Shown here: positions 1-8,852 of the stretch, in pieces
Numbering within the stretch: position 1 is the stretch's first letter
How the letters are laid out: each line of letters begins with the position of its first letter
DNA from: Sphingobacteriia bacterium
Lineage (GTDB): Bacteria; Bacteroidota; Bacteroidia; Chitinophagales; Chitinophagaceae
DNA length: 64,000 nucleotides
Direction of reading: 5' to 3'
Assembly: GCA_004294135.1 (NCBI GenBank)
Contig: RDZY01000007.1
Span: forward strand, 186,001-250,000
Notes under the pieces: model-generated
Databases searched by the model: none
The model's input: the letters and a program-made list of their open reading frames with translations, nothing else
Told to the model about the DNA's origin: nothing
Made by a program: the position numbers and the translations under genes

Positions 1-30
1 ACGCACAGATTTAAACGGGCTAGACCCCAA

Positions 31-1518
31 CTAACGCTCTACTTTTGAGGTTCTTATCTCTTTCTTTACAAAATCAGTTTTAGGAGCTTCACAAAGGGGG
101 CAGCAATATTGCGGTGAAAGATTTTCAAAACTTGTTCCAGCAATTATCCCCTGCTCTACTTCTCCAAACTTTTCATCATACACTGTTAAGCAATGGCTGC
201 ATTGATGCATGAATAGTTGAGCTTCAACTACTACTTCTTTCACAACTATTTTATCTTTTCCACTATTGATGGTCTGCTTTTGCAGTTTGTATTTGTAATA
301 AGCAATTACCGCACGGCGCAACTGCTCTCCTAATAAAATTTTAGGATTATTACTGCTGAATATTTTTCCTGTTCTTTCATTGGGATTAAAATCTTTTGCA
401 CACAATATATCATATACAAAAAATAGATTCCATTTTCCAATTTTTATCAACGACTTTCTTCTAACTAATATGCTACTGAATACTTCACTTTTATTGCGTG
501 TTTTAATGCCAATACACAAACCAAATGTACGCAGGTCGTCTTCATTCAACTGCTTTATTAAATACTGCTTCAACGCTATACCTTCCTTGCAATTATCTTC
601 TACCTGAAAATTTAATTCATTCAATGCATGCCTCACATTTACATAATGTGTTTCCAACAACTGGTTCCACTTATATCGATCTTGCTCTTCTATGCCTTTT
701 ATAATGAGTGATTTCCAAGGTGTAGAACAGAGTTGTCCTATTTTAGTTTCGAGGCTTAATAAGCATATATCTTTCAATAATTTGATGGAAAACAATTCGT
801 CTCTCTGATAAATCCCTAGCCATACTTTTCCATTATACCGATTCAATCCCTCATAATAGGGTAGGTTAAATAAAGGCAAAACCGCTTTTGTTTCCGCAGC
901 TTTTAAAATAAATTGTGTTTGATCTAAAGCCATGAATAAAGTCTCTGGTTTTATTTGATCATTGCCAATAAATATTTCTGGTTGATTGAATATAATTTGT
1001 TCTATTTCCTTAGATACTTGACTTACATGATTGGTATAAGTAAGCATCTCCCACTCAAAAACAATATTTGTTTTTGGAAATCTGATTAACAAATGCCAAA
1101 AATGCTGTTGATTTGATGCTACCCAATTTATATTTCCAGTAAGTAAAGGCGTAAAACTCTGATTGCTATCGCTGATATTCACTTTTAACCTTGGCTCATA
1201 ATCAAAGGCGTCAAAAATATCCTTATACACCCCCTCTCCCAGCCAATTATTACTGATAAAAACCTCTTCGGCTGGATAAGAACTTAGAATATTAGGATGG
1301 GTTTCATTGCTTGTTTGATAACTTACCTGCAATACTTTTAAGGCTGCTGTAAATGTATCAACACTATAACTACTCACTTCTATTAGTAGTTGTTGACGCA
1401 ATCCAAAACTAATATATCGAACACCGATTTCACTTGCAGCTACTAAAATACTGTGCAACTGACCCGGAGAAATAATGCCTCCTTTGAAATTAATTTTAAT
1501 AGTTATAATACCGGCCAT
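31..1518 (-). CDS. Rubredoxin fused to a degenerate nitrite/sulfite reductase-like protein
   Basis: The protein has 495 residues. The C-terminal part (about 437-490) is a complete rubredoxin: Cys440-x2-Cys443, the GIIAGTSFENL stretch, and Cys473-Pro-Leu-Cys476, enough to bind one Fe(Cys)4 centre. The N-terminus (about 5-70) resembles the ferredoxin-like half-domain of nitrite/sulfite reductases (GGIISPGQLHSILVAA), and STPWKSLI near residue 268 resembles the TPW segment of that family. The C-x5-C and C-x3-C ligands for siroheme and [4Fe-4S] are absent. It is the last gene of the nitrate operon, six bases after the preceding gene. A role as electron carrier or assembly partner for nitrate or nitrite reductase is inference. 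The start ATG is followed directly by the conserved N-terminus. Confidence 0.75.
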   Translation of the reverse strand: MAGIITIKINFKGGIISPGQLHSILVAASEIGVRYISFGLRQQLLIEVSSYSVDTFTAALKVLQVSYQTSNETHPNILSSYPAEEVFISNNWLGEGVYKDIFDAFDYEPRLKVNISDSNQSFTPLLTGNINWVASNQQHFWHLLIRFPKTNIVFEWEMLTYTNHVSQVSKEIEQIIFNQPEIFIGNDQIKPETLFMALDQTQFILKAAETKAVLPLFNLPYYEGLNRYNGKVWLGIYQRDELFSIKLLKDICLLSLETKIGQLCSTPWKSLIIKGIEEQDRYKWNQLLETHYVNVRHALNELNFQVEDNCKEGIALKQYLIKQLNEDDLRTFGLCIGIKTRNKSEVFSSILVRRKSLIKIGKWNLFFVYDILCAKDFNPNERTGKIFSSNNPKILLGEQLRRAVIAYYKYKLQKQTINSGKDKIVVKEVVVEAQLFMHQCSHCLTVYDEKFGEVEQGIIAGTSFENLSPQYCCPLCEAPKTDFVKKEIRTSKVER

Positions 1519-1524
1519 AATCTG

Positions 1525-2049
1525 TTACTGATTGGGTTGGTTGTGGGTAAGATTAAACTCCCGCATTGCTTTGGGAAAATTCCTATTCTCGTGTCCCGGT
1601 CTGCACAATTTTAATAATGCAAATCGCTGCAATTCACTCAGTGCCTTCCACTGCGCTATTCCAATTTCAAAATTAAAATCCTTACAAGATTGCAACAGTT
1701 GTACTGGAATACTTTCCAAGATCATAAATTCTGGTCGAGGATTTATCTCCAGTACAGTGGCTATATTTCCTGTATGCATTTTTACCAGCTCGCTTAAATA
1801 TGCATGATATATTTCTTGCTCTTTGTTGCTTTGGCATTGTTTAAGTGCCAGTTCTATCCTTTCCTCAATTGAAAATCTACTCCATTCTGCTAATTTAAGT
1901 TTGATTCCCACTAGATCCATTTTCAACCTTACAATCATAGGTATACAACGTATATTTTCTTCCACAAAATCTTCTTCAAAATCAAAATATTTTTTCTCCC
2001 CCAAAGAAGTATTAAGTATATAACGATAGTTTTCTATTTCATGATTCAT
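1525..2049 (-). CDS. Nitrate reductase-associated protein
   Basis: This soluble 174-residue protein has no signal peptide or membrane segment. Its length, the IRCIPMIVRLKMDLVGIKL segment near residue 35, and the FALLKLCRPGHENRNFPKA segment near the C-terminus fit the small 'nitrate reductase associated' family (Nitr_red_assoc), known only by its linkage to assimilatory nitrate reductase genes. The gene lies 32 bases after the fused nitrate reductase and six bases before the rubredoxin fusion, so it is surely cotranscribed. No biochemical function is established for the family. A chaperone-like or maturation role for the molybdoenzyme is a guess from context. Confidence 0.75.
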   Translation of the reverse strand: MNHEIENYRYILNTSLGEKKYFDFEEDFVEENIRCIPMIVRLKMDLVGIKLKLAEWSRFSIEERIELALKQCQSNKEQEIYHAYLSELVKMHTGNIATVLEINPRPEFMILESIPVQLLQSCKDFNFEIGIAQWKALSELQRFALLKLCRPGHENRNFPKAMREFNLTHNQPNQ

Positions 2050-2081
2050 AAGTGTAAGTTAACCCAATTGTACAGTTAAAT

Positions 2082-5000
2082 CTAAACTTCCAAAATAGTT
2101 TCCAACAGATTTGATTTTACAGCATTAATGCTTTTTTCTAATATATTTTTCACCTCCGAGCGGCAACTGCCGCAACCCATTCCAGCACCACTGAGTTGAC
2201 ATAATTGCAAATGATCTTTACATCCCTCCTTAATTTTATTCATTAAATTCCCTTCCCCCACATTGTTACAGCTACAGACTAACCTACCAATAACGGGCTC
2301 CGTTGTTTTACCAGATCTGAGCAACTGCAATCGTTTTTCACTAAGCTCCATCTTATTATCAATCAAATCACGGTATTCTAAAAACTCGCTTTTATCACCA
2401 ATAAGAATGGCACCCACCAATCGATCGTTGTGTACAATACATTTTTTATAATAACGCCTTGCCTTATCAATAAAAACAATCTCTTCATAAGTAGGATCAT
2501 CCGCTGGCACTTCTACCTGCCCCAATGAACACAAATCTGTACCATGCATTTTTAGGATATTCATGAGTAGACTTCCTTCATAATATTTAGAAATATCACC
2601 ACATAAATACCTCGCTACAATTTCAGCTTGCTGCTCTGCGGCAGCCGTTATACCATATAAAAACCCTTTAAATTCCGCTATTTCACCAATGGCATAAATA
2701 TGCGGGTCGTTGGTTTGTAAATACTCATTCACCAATACACCCCGCTTACATTCTATACCACTTGCTTTGGCAATTTCAATATTAGGAACTGTTCCTATGG
2801 CAATTACTACGGCTTGACACTCAATGGTAGTACCACTTTTTAGGCGAATACCCGTTACCGATTGTTCTCCTAAAAAACGGTCTACTTCATCATTGTAAAA
2901 TATATCAATCCCTTTTGCCTTTAACTCTTCATGAAGAAGCTGGCTGCCCAACGGATCCAATTGCCTATCCATCAAACGTGAAATACGTTGAATAATGGTT
3001 ACCGCTATATTTGCCTCCTGCAGTGATGCCGCCAATTCAATACCCAGCAGCCCTCCCCCTACCAGAATTACCCTTCCCTTTTTTGCATCAATATATTGCT
3101 TAAAATTATCTGCATCTGTGCGACTCCTCATGGTAAATATTCCTGCCAATGGAGGCATGTCTTTTAATACAAAAGCGCGACTACCAGTTGCCAATAACAA
3201 AATATCATATTCGTGAATATTTCCATTACTGTCCACCACTTTCTTACCAATTCGATCAACCTGTTCTATACTTACTCCCCGATGTAGTTTAATATGGTAT
3301 TCATTTTCTTCTGCATCATTCATTTTTACTAAACTATCCCAAGCCAGTATTCCACTGATATAATCGGGCAGTAATACCCGATTGTAGAACGGATAATTTT
3401 CTTTGCTGAATACAGCAATTTCATCCACTTTATTTAAAGCCCTGTAACTTCTAACAAAGCCACAAGCACCTGCCCCTGCGCCTATTACAATAATTTTTTG
3501 TTTGGGCTTTTTGTACCATGCAATTTGAACCGCACTGAATTTAAAATCGGGCTCTTTACTCTTAGGGTCCACCAAATTATTGGTAATATTATTCACCCTA
3601 TTTAAATCGCTGTTCAATACTTTACCCCAATGCATGGGTATGAATACAACTCCTTGCTTAATATCGGTTGTAACCCTTGCTTTTACCCTTACCGTTCCTC
3701 GTTTATTAAATACTTCTACCAAATCGTTTTCGCCTATATTCCTTTCTTTAGCATCAAAAGGATGTATCTCTACAAAGGATTCCGCAATATGCTTATTTAA
3801 TTTATTTACTTTTCCTGTTTTACTTCTGGTATGCCATTGGTCTCTAATTCTTCCAGTTGTTAATATCAATGGATGCTTTTCAGTAATGGCTTCACTTTGA
3901 TTGGCATCACTGAACGAATGAATAATTGCCCTTTGTGATGGGGTATAAAATTTTTTATCGGTGAACAATCTGGGCGTACCTAAATAATTTCCATCCTCAA
4001 TGCCAGTATTATTTTCAGGTTTGATATAAGGCCATTGTACGCTTCTTTTAGATTTTAAAATACGATAATCCAACCCACTTATATCAATGCGTGTACCCTT
4101 GGTTGAAGCTGCGTGTTCTGCATATATTTCTGAACAATTATTGTAATTGAATCCATCATACCCCATTTTTTGCGCAAAACGGCAAATGATTTCAGCATCA
4201 GGTAATGCTTCTCCAGGCGCGTCAACAATTTTATTTAAATAAGTAATATGCCTACCAGAATTGGTCATCGTACCTTCTTTCTCCGTCCATGATGCTGCGG
4301 GTAAAACTACATCTGCGTATTTTAATGTTTCTGCTTTATTACTGATATCCTGTACTACAACAAATTTTGCGTGCTTTAGTCCTTCTTCTGCTACTCTAAC
4401 ATCGGGTAGACTAATTAATGGGTTGGTACATAAAATCCAGATGGCTTTTAGTTTACCCTCTTTTAAAGACTCAAACATTTCAGTAGCAGTCAACCCAGGC
4501 TTTGATTGGATGGTACCCAGTGGTACCTGCCAAAATTTCTCCATCTCATTGCGATGAGATTCATTCATTAAATCGCGGTGCGCAGACAGTAGATTAGACA
4601 GACCTCCAACTTCCCTTCCTCCCATTGCATTAGGCTGACCTGTTAATGAAAAAGGACCTGCTCCGGGCTTTCCTATTTGTCCCGTTATTAAATTCAAATT
4701 AATCAGCGAAAGATTTTTATTAACGCCTATTACGCTTTGATTTAAGCCCATGGTCCACATGCTAATAAATCCTTTTGCACTACCAATATAACTGGCTGCT
4801 GTTCTAATATCATTTGGGTCAACACCACAGATGAATGCAGCTTCTTCTATAGTTCTTTCAAATACTTTTGCTTTATACGCTTCAAAGCCTTGTGTATGGT
4901 TTTGAATGAAGTCAACATCAATACCTAATTGCTCAATAATACACCTTCCTATTGCGTGGTGTAATGTAATATCTGTACCGGGATTTAATTGCAAATGGAC

Positions 5001-5678
5001 ATCTGCAATAGCACAAGTTTGTGTTTTGCGTGGATCACTAACAATAATTTTAATAGCAGGATTTTTTTCTCTAGCTGCTTCTACCCTTCTCCATAAAATG
5101 GGGTGACACCAAGCTGGATTGGCACCAGCTACAAAAATAACATCGCAGAGTTCTATATCATCATAACTCACAGGCACACTATCTTCTCCAAAACTCATTT
5201 TATAGCCCACCACTGCACTGCTCATGCACAACCTTGAATTGGTATCAATATTATTACTGCCAATAAATCCTTTAATCAGCTTATTAATTACATAATATTC
5301 TTCTGTTAAACATTGGCCACTAGCATAAAAAGCTACTGAGTCGGGGCCGTATTTGTGAATCAGTGTTTTAAAAACAGCCGCAGTTCTTTCAATGGCTTCA
5401 TTCCAGCTTACTCTTTGCAGTGGTTGATTTTTACCATATCTTATTTCAGGATAAAGTAAGCGGTCGCTTTGGTCGTTCACCGTATAATGCAGGTTCATGC
5501 CCTTGCTACACAACATGCCTTTATTAACAGGATGTGCTTGATCGCCTTCAACTGTAAGTTGACCAAGCTCGTTTTTGTGTACTACAATTCCACAGCCTAC
5601 CCCACAATAACAGCAAGTAGTATTACTGGAAGACGCAGCTTTTAGTCCCTTTTTTTCCGGTGTTGTAAAACTTTTCAA
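2082..5678 (-). CDS. Assimilatory nitrate reductase fused to NAD(P)H-dependent flavoprotein and [2Fe-2S] domain
   Basis: The 1198-residue protein should reduce nitrate to nitrite in the cytoplasm using NAD(P)H. The N-terminus is a molybdopterin oxidoreductase with [4Fe-4S] ligands Cys22, Cys25, Cys29 and Cys57, and Cys151 in NSRLCMSS as the likely Mo ligand. The molybdopterin dinucleotide-binding domain ends near 720. An FAD/NAD oxidoreductase follows, with FAD motif IGAGAGACG near 730 and NAD motif VGGGLLGIE near 875. A BFD-like [2Fe-2S] domain (VCSCNN, then CGSCR) closes the chain. This is NasC plus NasB in one polypeptide, so no separate electron-transfer subunit is needed. The only usable start in frame is TTG at 5678. 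An ATG at 5698 is out of frame and stops after six codons. Confidence 0.9.
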   Translation of the reverse strand: MKSFTTPEKKGLKAASSSNTTCCYCGVGCGIVVHKNELGQLTVEGDQAHPVNKGMLCSKGMNLHYTVNDQSDRLLYPEIRYGKNQPLQRVSWNEAIERTAAVFKTLIHKYGPDSVAFYASGQCLTEEYYVINKLIKGFIGSNNIDTNSRLCMSSAVVGYKMSFGEDSVPVSYDDIELCDVIFVAGANPAWCHPILWRRVEAAREKNPAIKIIVSDPRKTQTCAIADVHLQLNPGTDITLHHAIGRCIIEQLGIDVDFIQNHTQGFEAYKAKVFERTIEEAAFICGVDPNDIRTAASYIGSAKGFISMWTMGLNQSVIGVNKNLSLINLNLITGQIGKPGAGPFSLTGQPNAMGGREVGGLSNLLSAHRDLMNESHRNEMEKFWQVPLGTIQSKPGLTATEMFESLKEGKLKAIWILCTNPLISLPDVRVAEEGLKHAKFVVVQDISNKAETLKYADVVLPAASWTEKEGTMTNSGRHITYLNKIVDAPGEALPDAEIICRFAQKMGYDGFNYNNCSEIYAEHAASTKGTRIDISGLDYRILKSKRSVQWPYIKPENNTGIEDGNYLGTPRLFTDKKFYTPSQRAIIHSFSDANQSEAITEKHPLILTTGRIRDQWHTRSKTGKVNKLNKHIAESFVEIHPFDAKERNIGENDLVEVFNKRGTVRVKARVTTDIKQGVVFIPMHWGKVLNSDLNRVNNITNNLVDPKSKEPDFKFSAVQIAWYKKPKQKIIVIGAGAGACGFVRSYRALNKVDEIAVFSKENYPFYNRVLLPDYISGILAWDSLVKMNDAEENEYHIKLHRGVSIEQVDRIGKKVVDSNGNIHEYDILLLATGSRAFVLKDMPPLAGIFTMRSRTDADNFKQYIDAKKGRVILVGGGLLGIELAASLQEANIAVTIIQRISRLMDRQLDPLGSQLLHEELKAKGIDIFYNDEVDRFLGEQSVTGIRLKSGTTIECQAVVIAIGTVPNIEIAKASGIECKRGVLVNEYLQTNDPHIYAIGEIAEFKGFLYGITAAAEQQAEIVARYLCGDISKYYEGSLLMNILKMHGTDLCSLGQVEVPADDPTYEEIVFIDKARRYYKKCIVHNDRLVGAILIGDKSEFLEYRDLIDNKMELSEKRLQLLRSGKTTEPVIGRLVCSCNNVGEGNLMNKIKEGCKDHLQLCQLSGAGMGCGSCRSEVKNILEKSINAVKSNLLETILEV

Positions 5679-5723
5679 ATCAGTGAATTGTGGTAAGCAT
5701 GAGGTTTAAATATAGTGATGACT

Positions 5724-7088
5724 TTATTCGATAATAGGAGTATTCACATTTAATGCTGATTTCTTTTTTGCTGTAATTGTTCGAAATACAAATACAACTA
5801 TTCCTATCACCAAAATAATATATCCAAGAAGAGTAAAAGCAGCTGTATAGTCAATAAAATCTTTGGTGTTACTTATCCCATTCGTAATTACATCTTTTTG
5901 AACGAGAACCGCTTTTTTCTTAAACATAAAGGCAATCAGCATAGCACCAATATTTCCGCCAGCTCCTACAATTCCAGCAACGCTGCCAACTGCAACGGGA
6001 CTGATAAATGGCACAAGACTATAAGTAGCACCGTTGGCCATTTTGAGACTCAACCCAAAGACAAACATCATAAAAATAGCCATCCCAATATTGCCCGATT
6101 TTGCAAACCAGATCAGTCCAGCACCTTCAATTAATAACAATACAGATAATAATATAGTCTTCCCATCAAACCCCCAAATCTTACCAATTTTATCTGCCAT
6201 AATACCACCCAAGGGGCGAGCAAAAATATTAATCCAACCAAAAATTCCGGCTGCCATGCCAGCAACTGAAAGCGAAGCACCAAATGTATCTGTAAAAAAG
6301 ATGGGAGCAAAATTATCCACCGTAATCTCCACTCCAAAACAGGCGGCATAAGCAACGGTGAGTATCCAAGTACGATAGTCTTTTGCAGCAATAAGAAAGG
6401 AATTTTTACTGGCGTCTATTTTATAACCTGCATCCTTATAATTACCTTGGGGTGTATCTTTTGTAAAACGATGATATAAAAAAGCACATACCAATAACAT
6501 AATTCCAGGAAAAATCATTGCAAAACGCCAACTATCTTCTTTGGTACAAAATCCGAGACCAACAAATCCGGATGCAATCATTGGCATAAAAAAGTTAGCC
6601 GCGCCACCGCCTGCATTTCCAAAACCACCAGCAGTAGCATTTGCTGTGCCCTTTATATTGGGTGCAAACATAACCGATGTATGAAACTGGGTAATTACAA
6701 ATGAAGCACCTATAACGCCAATGGCCAAACGGGACAATAAAAAAGAAGTATAGGTATTACTTGTGCCAATAAGTAAAACAGGGATGGCACAGATACAAAG
6801 CAACCAAGTGTATATAATTCTAGGGCCATACTTATCAACCAATCTGCCAATTAATAAGCGCGCAATAATGGTGGCAGAAACAGAAGCTATTTGAATATTG
6901 CCTATTTCATCTTTGGTTAAATGTAATTGCTCTTTGGCTATTTTCATCAGCGGTGCCATGCCAAACCAAGCAAAAAAACAAAAGAAAAAAGTAATCCATG
7001 TGATATGAAATGTTTTCATCTGAACACCTTTTAAAGAAAAGATATTCAGTTTTGCAAGTGGTTGATTATTCAGTGTTAGCATGGGCAT
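5724..7088 (-). CDS. narK: Nitrate/nitrite transporter, MFS family (NarK/NasA type)
   Basis: This 454-residue inner membrane protein has about 12 hydrophobic segments. The MKTFHITWITFFFCF start of the membrane domain is characteristic of nitrate/nitrite porters. Both glycine-rich nitrate signatures are visible: GGFGNAGGGAANFFMP in the first half and GIVGAGGNIGA in the second. It sits between the ABC nitrate importer and the nitrate reductase, with gaps of 26 and 45 bases, so it is part of the operon. It probably imports nitrate, exchanges it for nitrite, or exports excess nitrite. Direction cannot be read from sequence. Having both MFS and ABC uptake systems in one operon suggests uptake over a wide concentration range. 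Confidence 0.92.
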   Translation of the reverse strand: MPMLTLNNQPLAKLNIFSLKGVQMKTFHITWITFFFCFFAWFGMAPLMKIAKEQLHLTKDEIGNIQIASVSATIIARLLIGRLVDKYGPRIIYTWLLCICAIPVLLIGTSNTYTSFLLSRLAIGVIGASFVITQFHTSVMFAPNIKGTANATAGGFGNAGGGAANFFMPMIASGFVGLGFCTKEDSWRFAMIFPGIMLLVCAFLYHRFTKDTPQGNYKDAGYKIDASKNSFLIAAKDYRTWILTVAYAACFGVEITVDNFAPIFFTDTFGASLSVAGMAAGIFGWINIFARPLGGIMADKIGKIWGFDGKTILLSVLLLIEGAGLIWFAKSGNIGMAIFMMFVFGLSLKMANGATYSLVPFISPVAVGSVAGIVGAGGNIGAMLIAFMFKKKAVLVQKDVITNGISNTKDFIDYTAAFTLLGYIILVIGIVVFVFRTITAKKKSALNVNTPIIE

Positions 7089-7114
7089 ATTTATATTCTA
7101 CTATGATTGAAAAA

Positions 7115-8005
7115 TTATAATGAGGGAATATCATCGATAGAAAATTTATCAATCAAGAGATTCAAGAGCTTATCGTGTATAAGCATATACGCGGGATCGT
7201 GTATAATATCCTTTTTATTTCTTGGCCGAGTAAGCGGAATATCTACAATTTCTTTGATGGTAGCTGCTGGACCATTGTTCATCACCACTACCCGATCGCT
7301 CAAGAAAATAGCTTCTTCAATATCATGGGTAACCATGATGATTGTTTTCTCTCTATTATCTAAGTTCCACAGCTTTAGCAACTCTACATGCATCGTACTT
7401 TTCGTTAACGCATCCAATGCACCAAAAGGCTCGTCTAATAATAAAATAGAAGGATTGATGGCAAATGCTCGTGCAATAGCTACGCGTTGTTTCATACCAC
7501 CAGATAATTGGCCAGGCAGCTTATCTTTATGCTCCCAAAGGTTCACCATTTTTAAATTTTTCTCGACCAGCTCTTTTTTCTCTTTGCTTGTTTTGTTTTT
7601 AATGGCTGCATCTACCACTTCATAAATATTTTTATACACCGAAAACCATGGTAATAAAGAGTAATTCTGAAATACAATTCCTCTGTCGGTACCTGGTTTC
7701 GTTACTAAAGTGTGATTTACCATTACTGATCCATTACTGGGTTTAACCATTCCACTAATAGTTCCCATTAGCGTACTCTTACCGCAACCTGAATGCCCTA
7801 TTAAGCTTACGATCTCTCCTTTTTTTACCGTTAAAGAAATATCTTTTACAGCCGTATAAATTCCTTGGGGAGTTTTAAAACTTACCGTAATATTTTTTAT
7901 ATCAATACTGGTTTTTGTGGGCTGCTCTACTTTATTCGTATTAAAAATGGGGACTGTTTCAGCAGCGGTTTTTACAATTTCTTCTGTTAATATAGCTGTA
8001 TTCAT
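7115..8005 (-). CDS. Nitrate ABC transporter, ATP-binding protein (NrtC/NrtD-like)
   Basis: This 296-residue ATPase energises nitrate import at the inner face of the cytoplasmic membrane. Walker A is GHSGCGKST (70-78), the signature is LSGGM (167-171), Walker B is ILLLDEP (186-192), and the switch histidine is in VTHD. It belongs to the NrtCD/SsuB/TauB class. It lacks the NrtA-like regulatory domain that cyanobacterial NrtC carries at its C-terminus, so it is closer to NrtD. A 30-residue polar extension precedes the nucleotide-binding domain. It follows the permease by 26 bases and precedes narK by 26. The operon context and adjacent NrtA-like binding protein make nitrate the likely substrate. 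Confidence 0.9.
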   Translation of the reverse strand: MNTAILTEEIVKTAAETVPIFNTNKVEQPTKTSIDIKNITVSFKTPQGIYTAVKDISLTVKKGEIVSLIGHSGCGKSTLMGTISGMVKPSNGSVMVNHTLVTKPGTDRGIVFQNYSLLPWFSVYKNIYEVVDAAIKNKTSKEKKELVEKNLKMVNLWEHKDKLPGQLSGGMKQRVAIARAFAINPSILLLDEPFGALDALTKSTMHVELLKLWNLDNREKTIIMVTHDIEEAIFLSDRVVVMNNGPAATIKEIVDIPLTRPRNKKDIIHDPAYMLIHDKLLNLLIDKFSIDDIPSL

Positions 8006-8031
8006 AAATTAAAATTTAATGGTGAATGATT

Positions 8032-8817
8032 TTAAGCAGCGTAACTAAATTTCTTCTGAAGCTGCATAAAAATTTTATCAAGAATTAACCCTACAAGGCC
8101 AATAATAATTATGGCGACGATGATTTTGGCAACACTACCTCCATTAAATCCCTCTTCCCAAACAAAATAGCCCAAGCCAATTCCTCCTGAAAGCATTTCA
8201 CCCGCAACAATTACCATCCAAGCAATACCAATGGAGAGTCGCAGCCCTGTTAAAATATGTGGCAGCGAATATGGTAACATGATTTTTATAAAATATTTCC
8301 ACTTAGAAAATCCAAAAGCTTTACCTACATTTTTATGGTCTTGTGGAATAGCAGATACGCCAAATGAAGTATTAATCATCGTAGGCCATAAAGAGCAAAT
8401 AAAAATCATGAATACACTTGCAGCAGGTGAATCCTTAAACATTGCCAGCCCTAACGGAAACCATGCCAATGGAGAAACAGGACGTAAAATTTGTACAATA
8501 GGATTTAAAATAGCCATAATGGTTTTGCTCGAACCCATTATAATTCCCAGTGGTATAGCTATTAAGCTACCAATACCAAATCCAATACCCACTCTTTTTA
8601 AAGAGCTCAACAATTTGGTACCGATGCCTTTAATATCTGGATCATCTTGCATCGGTTGCTGAATCACTTCTTTGAAAGTAATCCAAGTCATACTTGGATT
8701 GGGTATTTCGTTTTTGGTAAGATGAGCAATTAATTCCCATATGCCACCCACTATTGCAATGCCAATGGCAAAGTAAAAAGCCGGTAGCAATGATTTAAGT
8801 GAAATAGAATTTTTCAT
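8032..8817 (-). CDS. nrtB: Nitrate ABC transporter, permease (NrtB-like)
   Basis: This 261-residue integral membrane protein has about six hydrophobic helices and a BPD-type permease domain. The cytoplasmic EAA-like loop that contacts the ATPase is visible as GKAFGFSKWKYFIKIMLP near residue 165, followed by the typical GLRLSIGIAWMVIVAGEM segment. Length and motifs match the NrtB/SsuC/TauC family. It lies between the binding protein (35 bases) and the ATPase (26 bases), forming a complete importer. The assignment to nitrate rather than sulfonate or taurine rests on the nitrate and nitrite reductase neighbours and on the NrtA-like binding protein. Confidence 0.9.
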   Translation of the reverse strand: MKNSISLKSLLPAFYFAIGIAIVGGIWELIAHLTKNEIPNPSMTWITFKEVIQQPMQDDPDIKGIGTKLLSSLKRVGIGFGIGSLIAIPLGIIMGSSKTIMAILNPIVQILRPVSPLAWFPLGLAMFKDSPAASVFMIFICSLWPTMINTSFGVSAIPQDHKNVGKAFGFSKWKYFIKIMLPYSLPHILTGLRLSIGIAWMVIVAGEMLSGGIGLGYFVWEEGFNGGSVAKIIVAIIIIGLVGLILDKIFMQLQKKFSYAA

Positions 8818-8852
8818 TTAGAAATATTTAGGTGAAATAAAGTGGAATTTGT

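Noticed and set aside
5678..5698. ATG at 5698 as the nitrate reductase start
   Set aside because: It is out of frame with the enzyme and stops after six codons. A frameshift error is possible but cannot be shown.
8231..8662. Open frame on the plus strand opposite nrtB
   Set aside because: Mirror of a conserved permease, with no promoter or family support.
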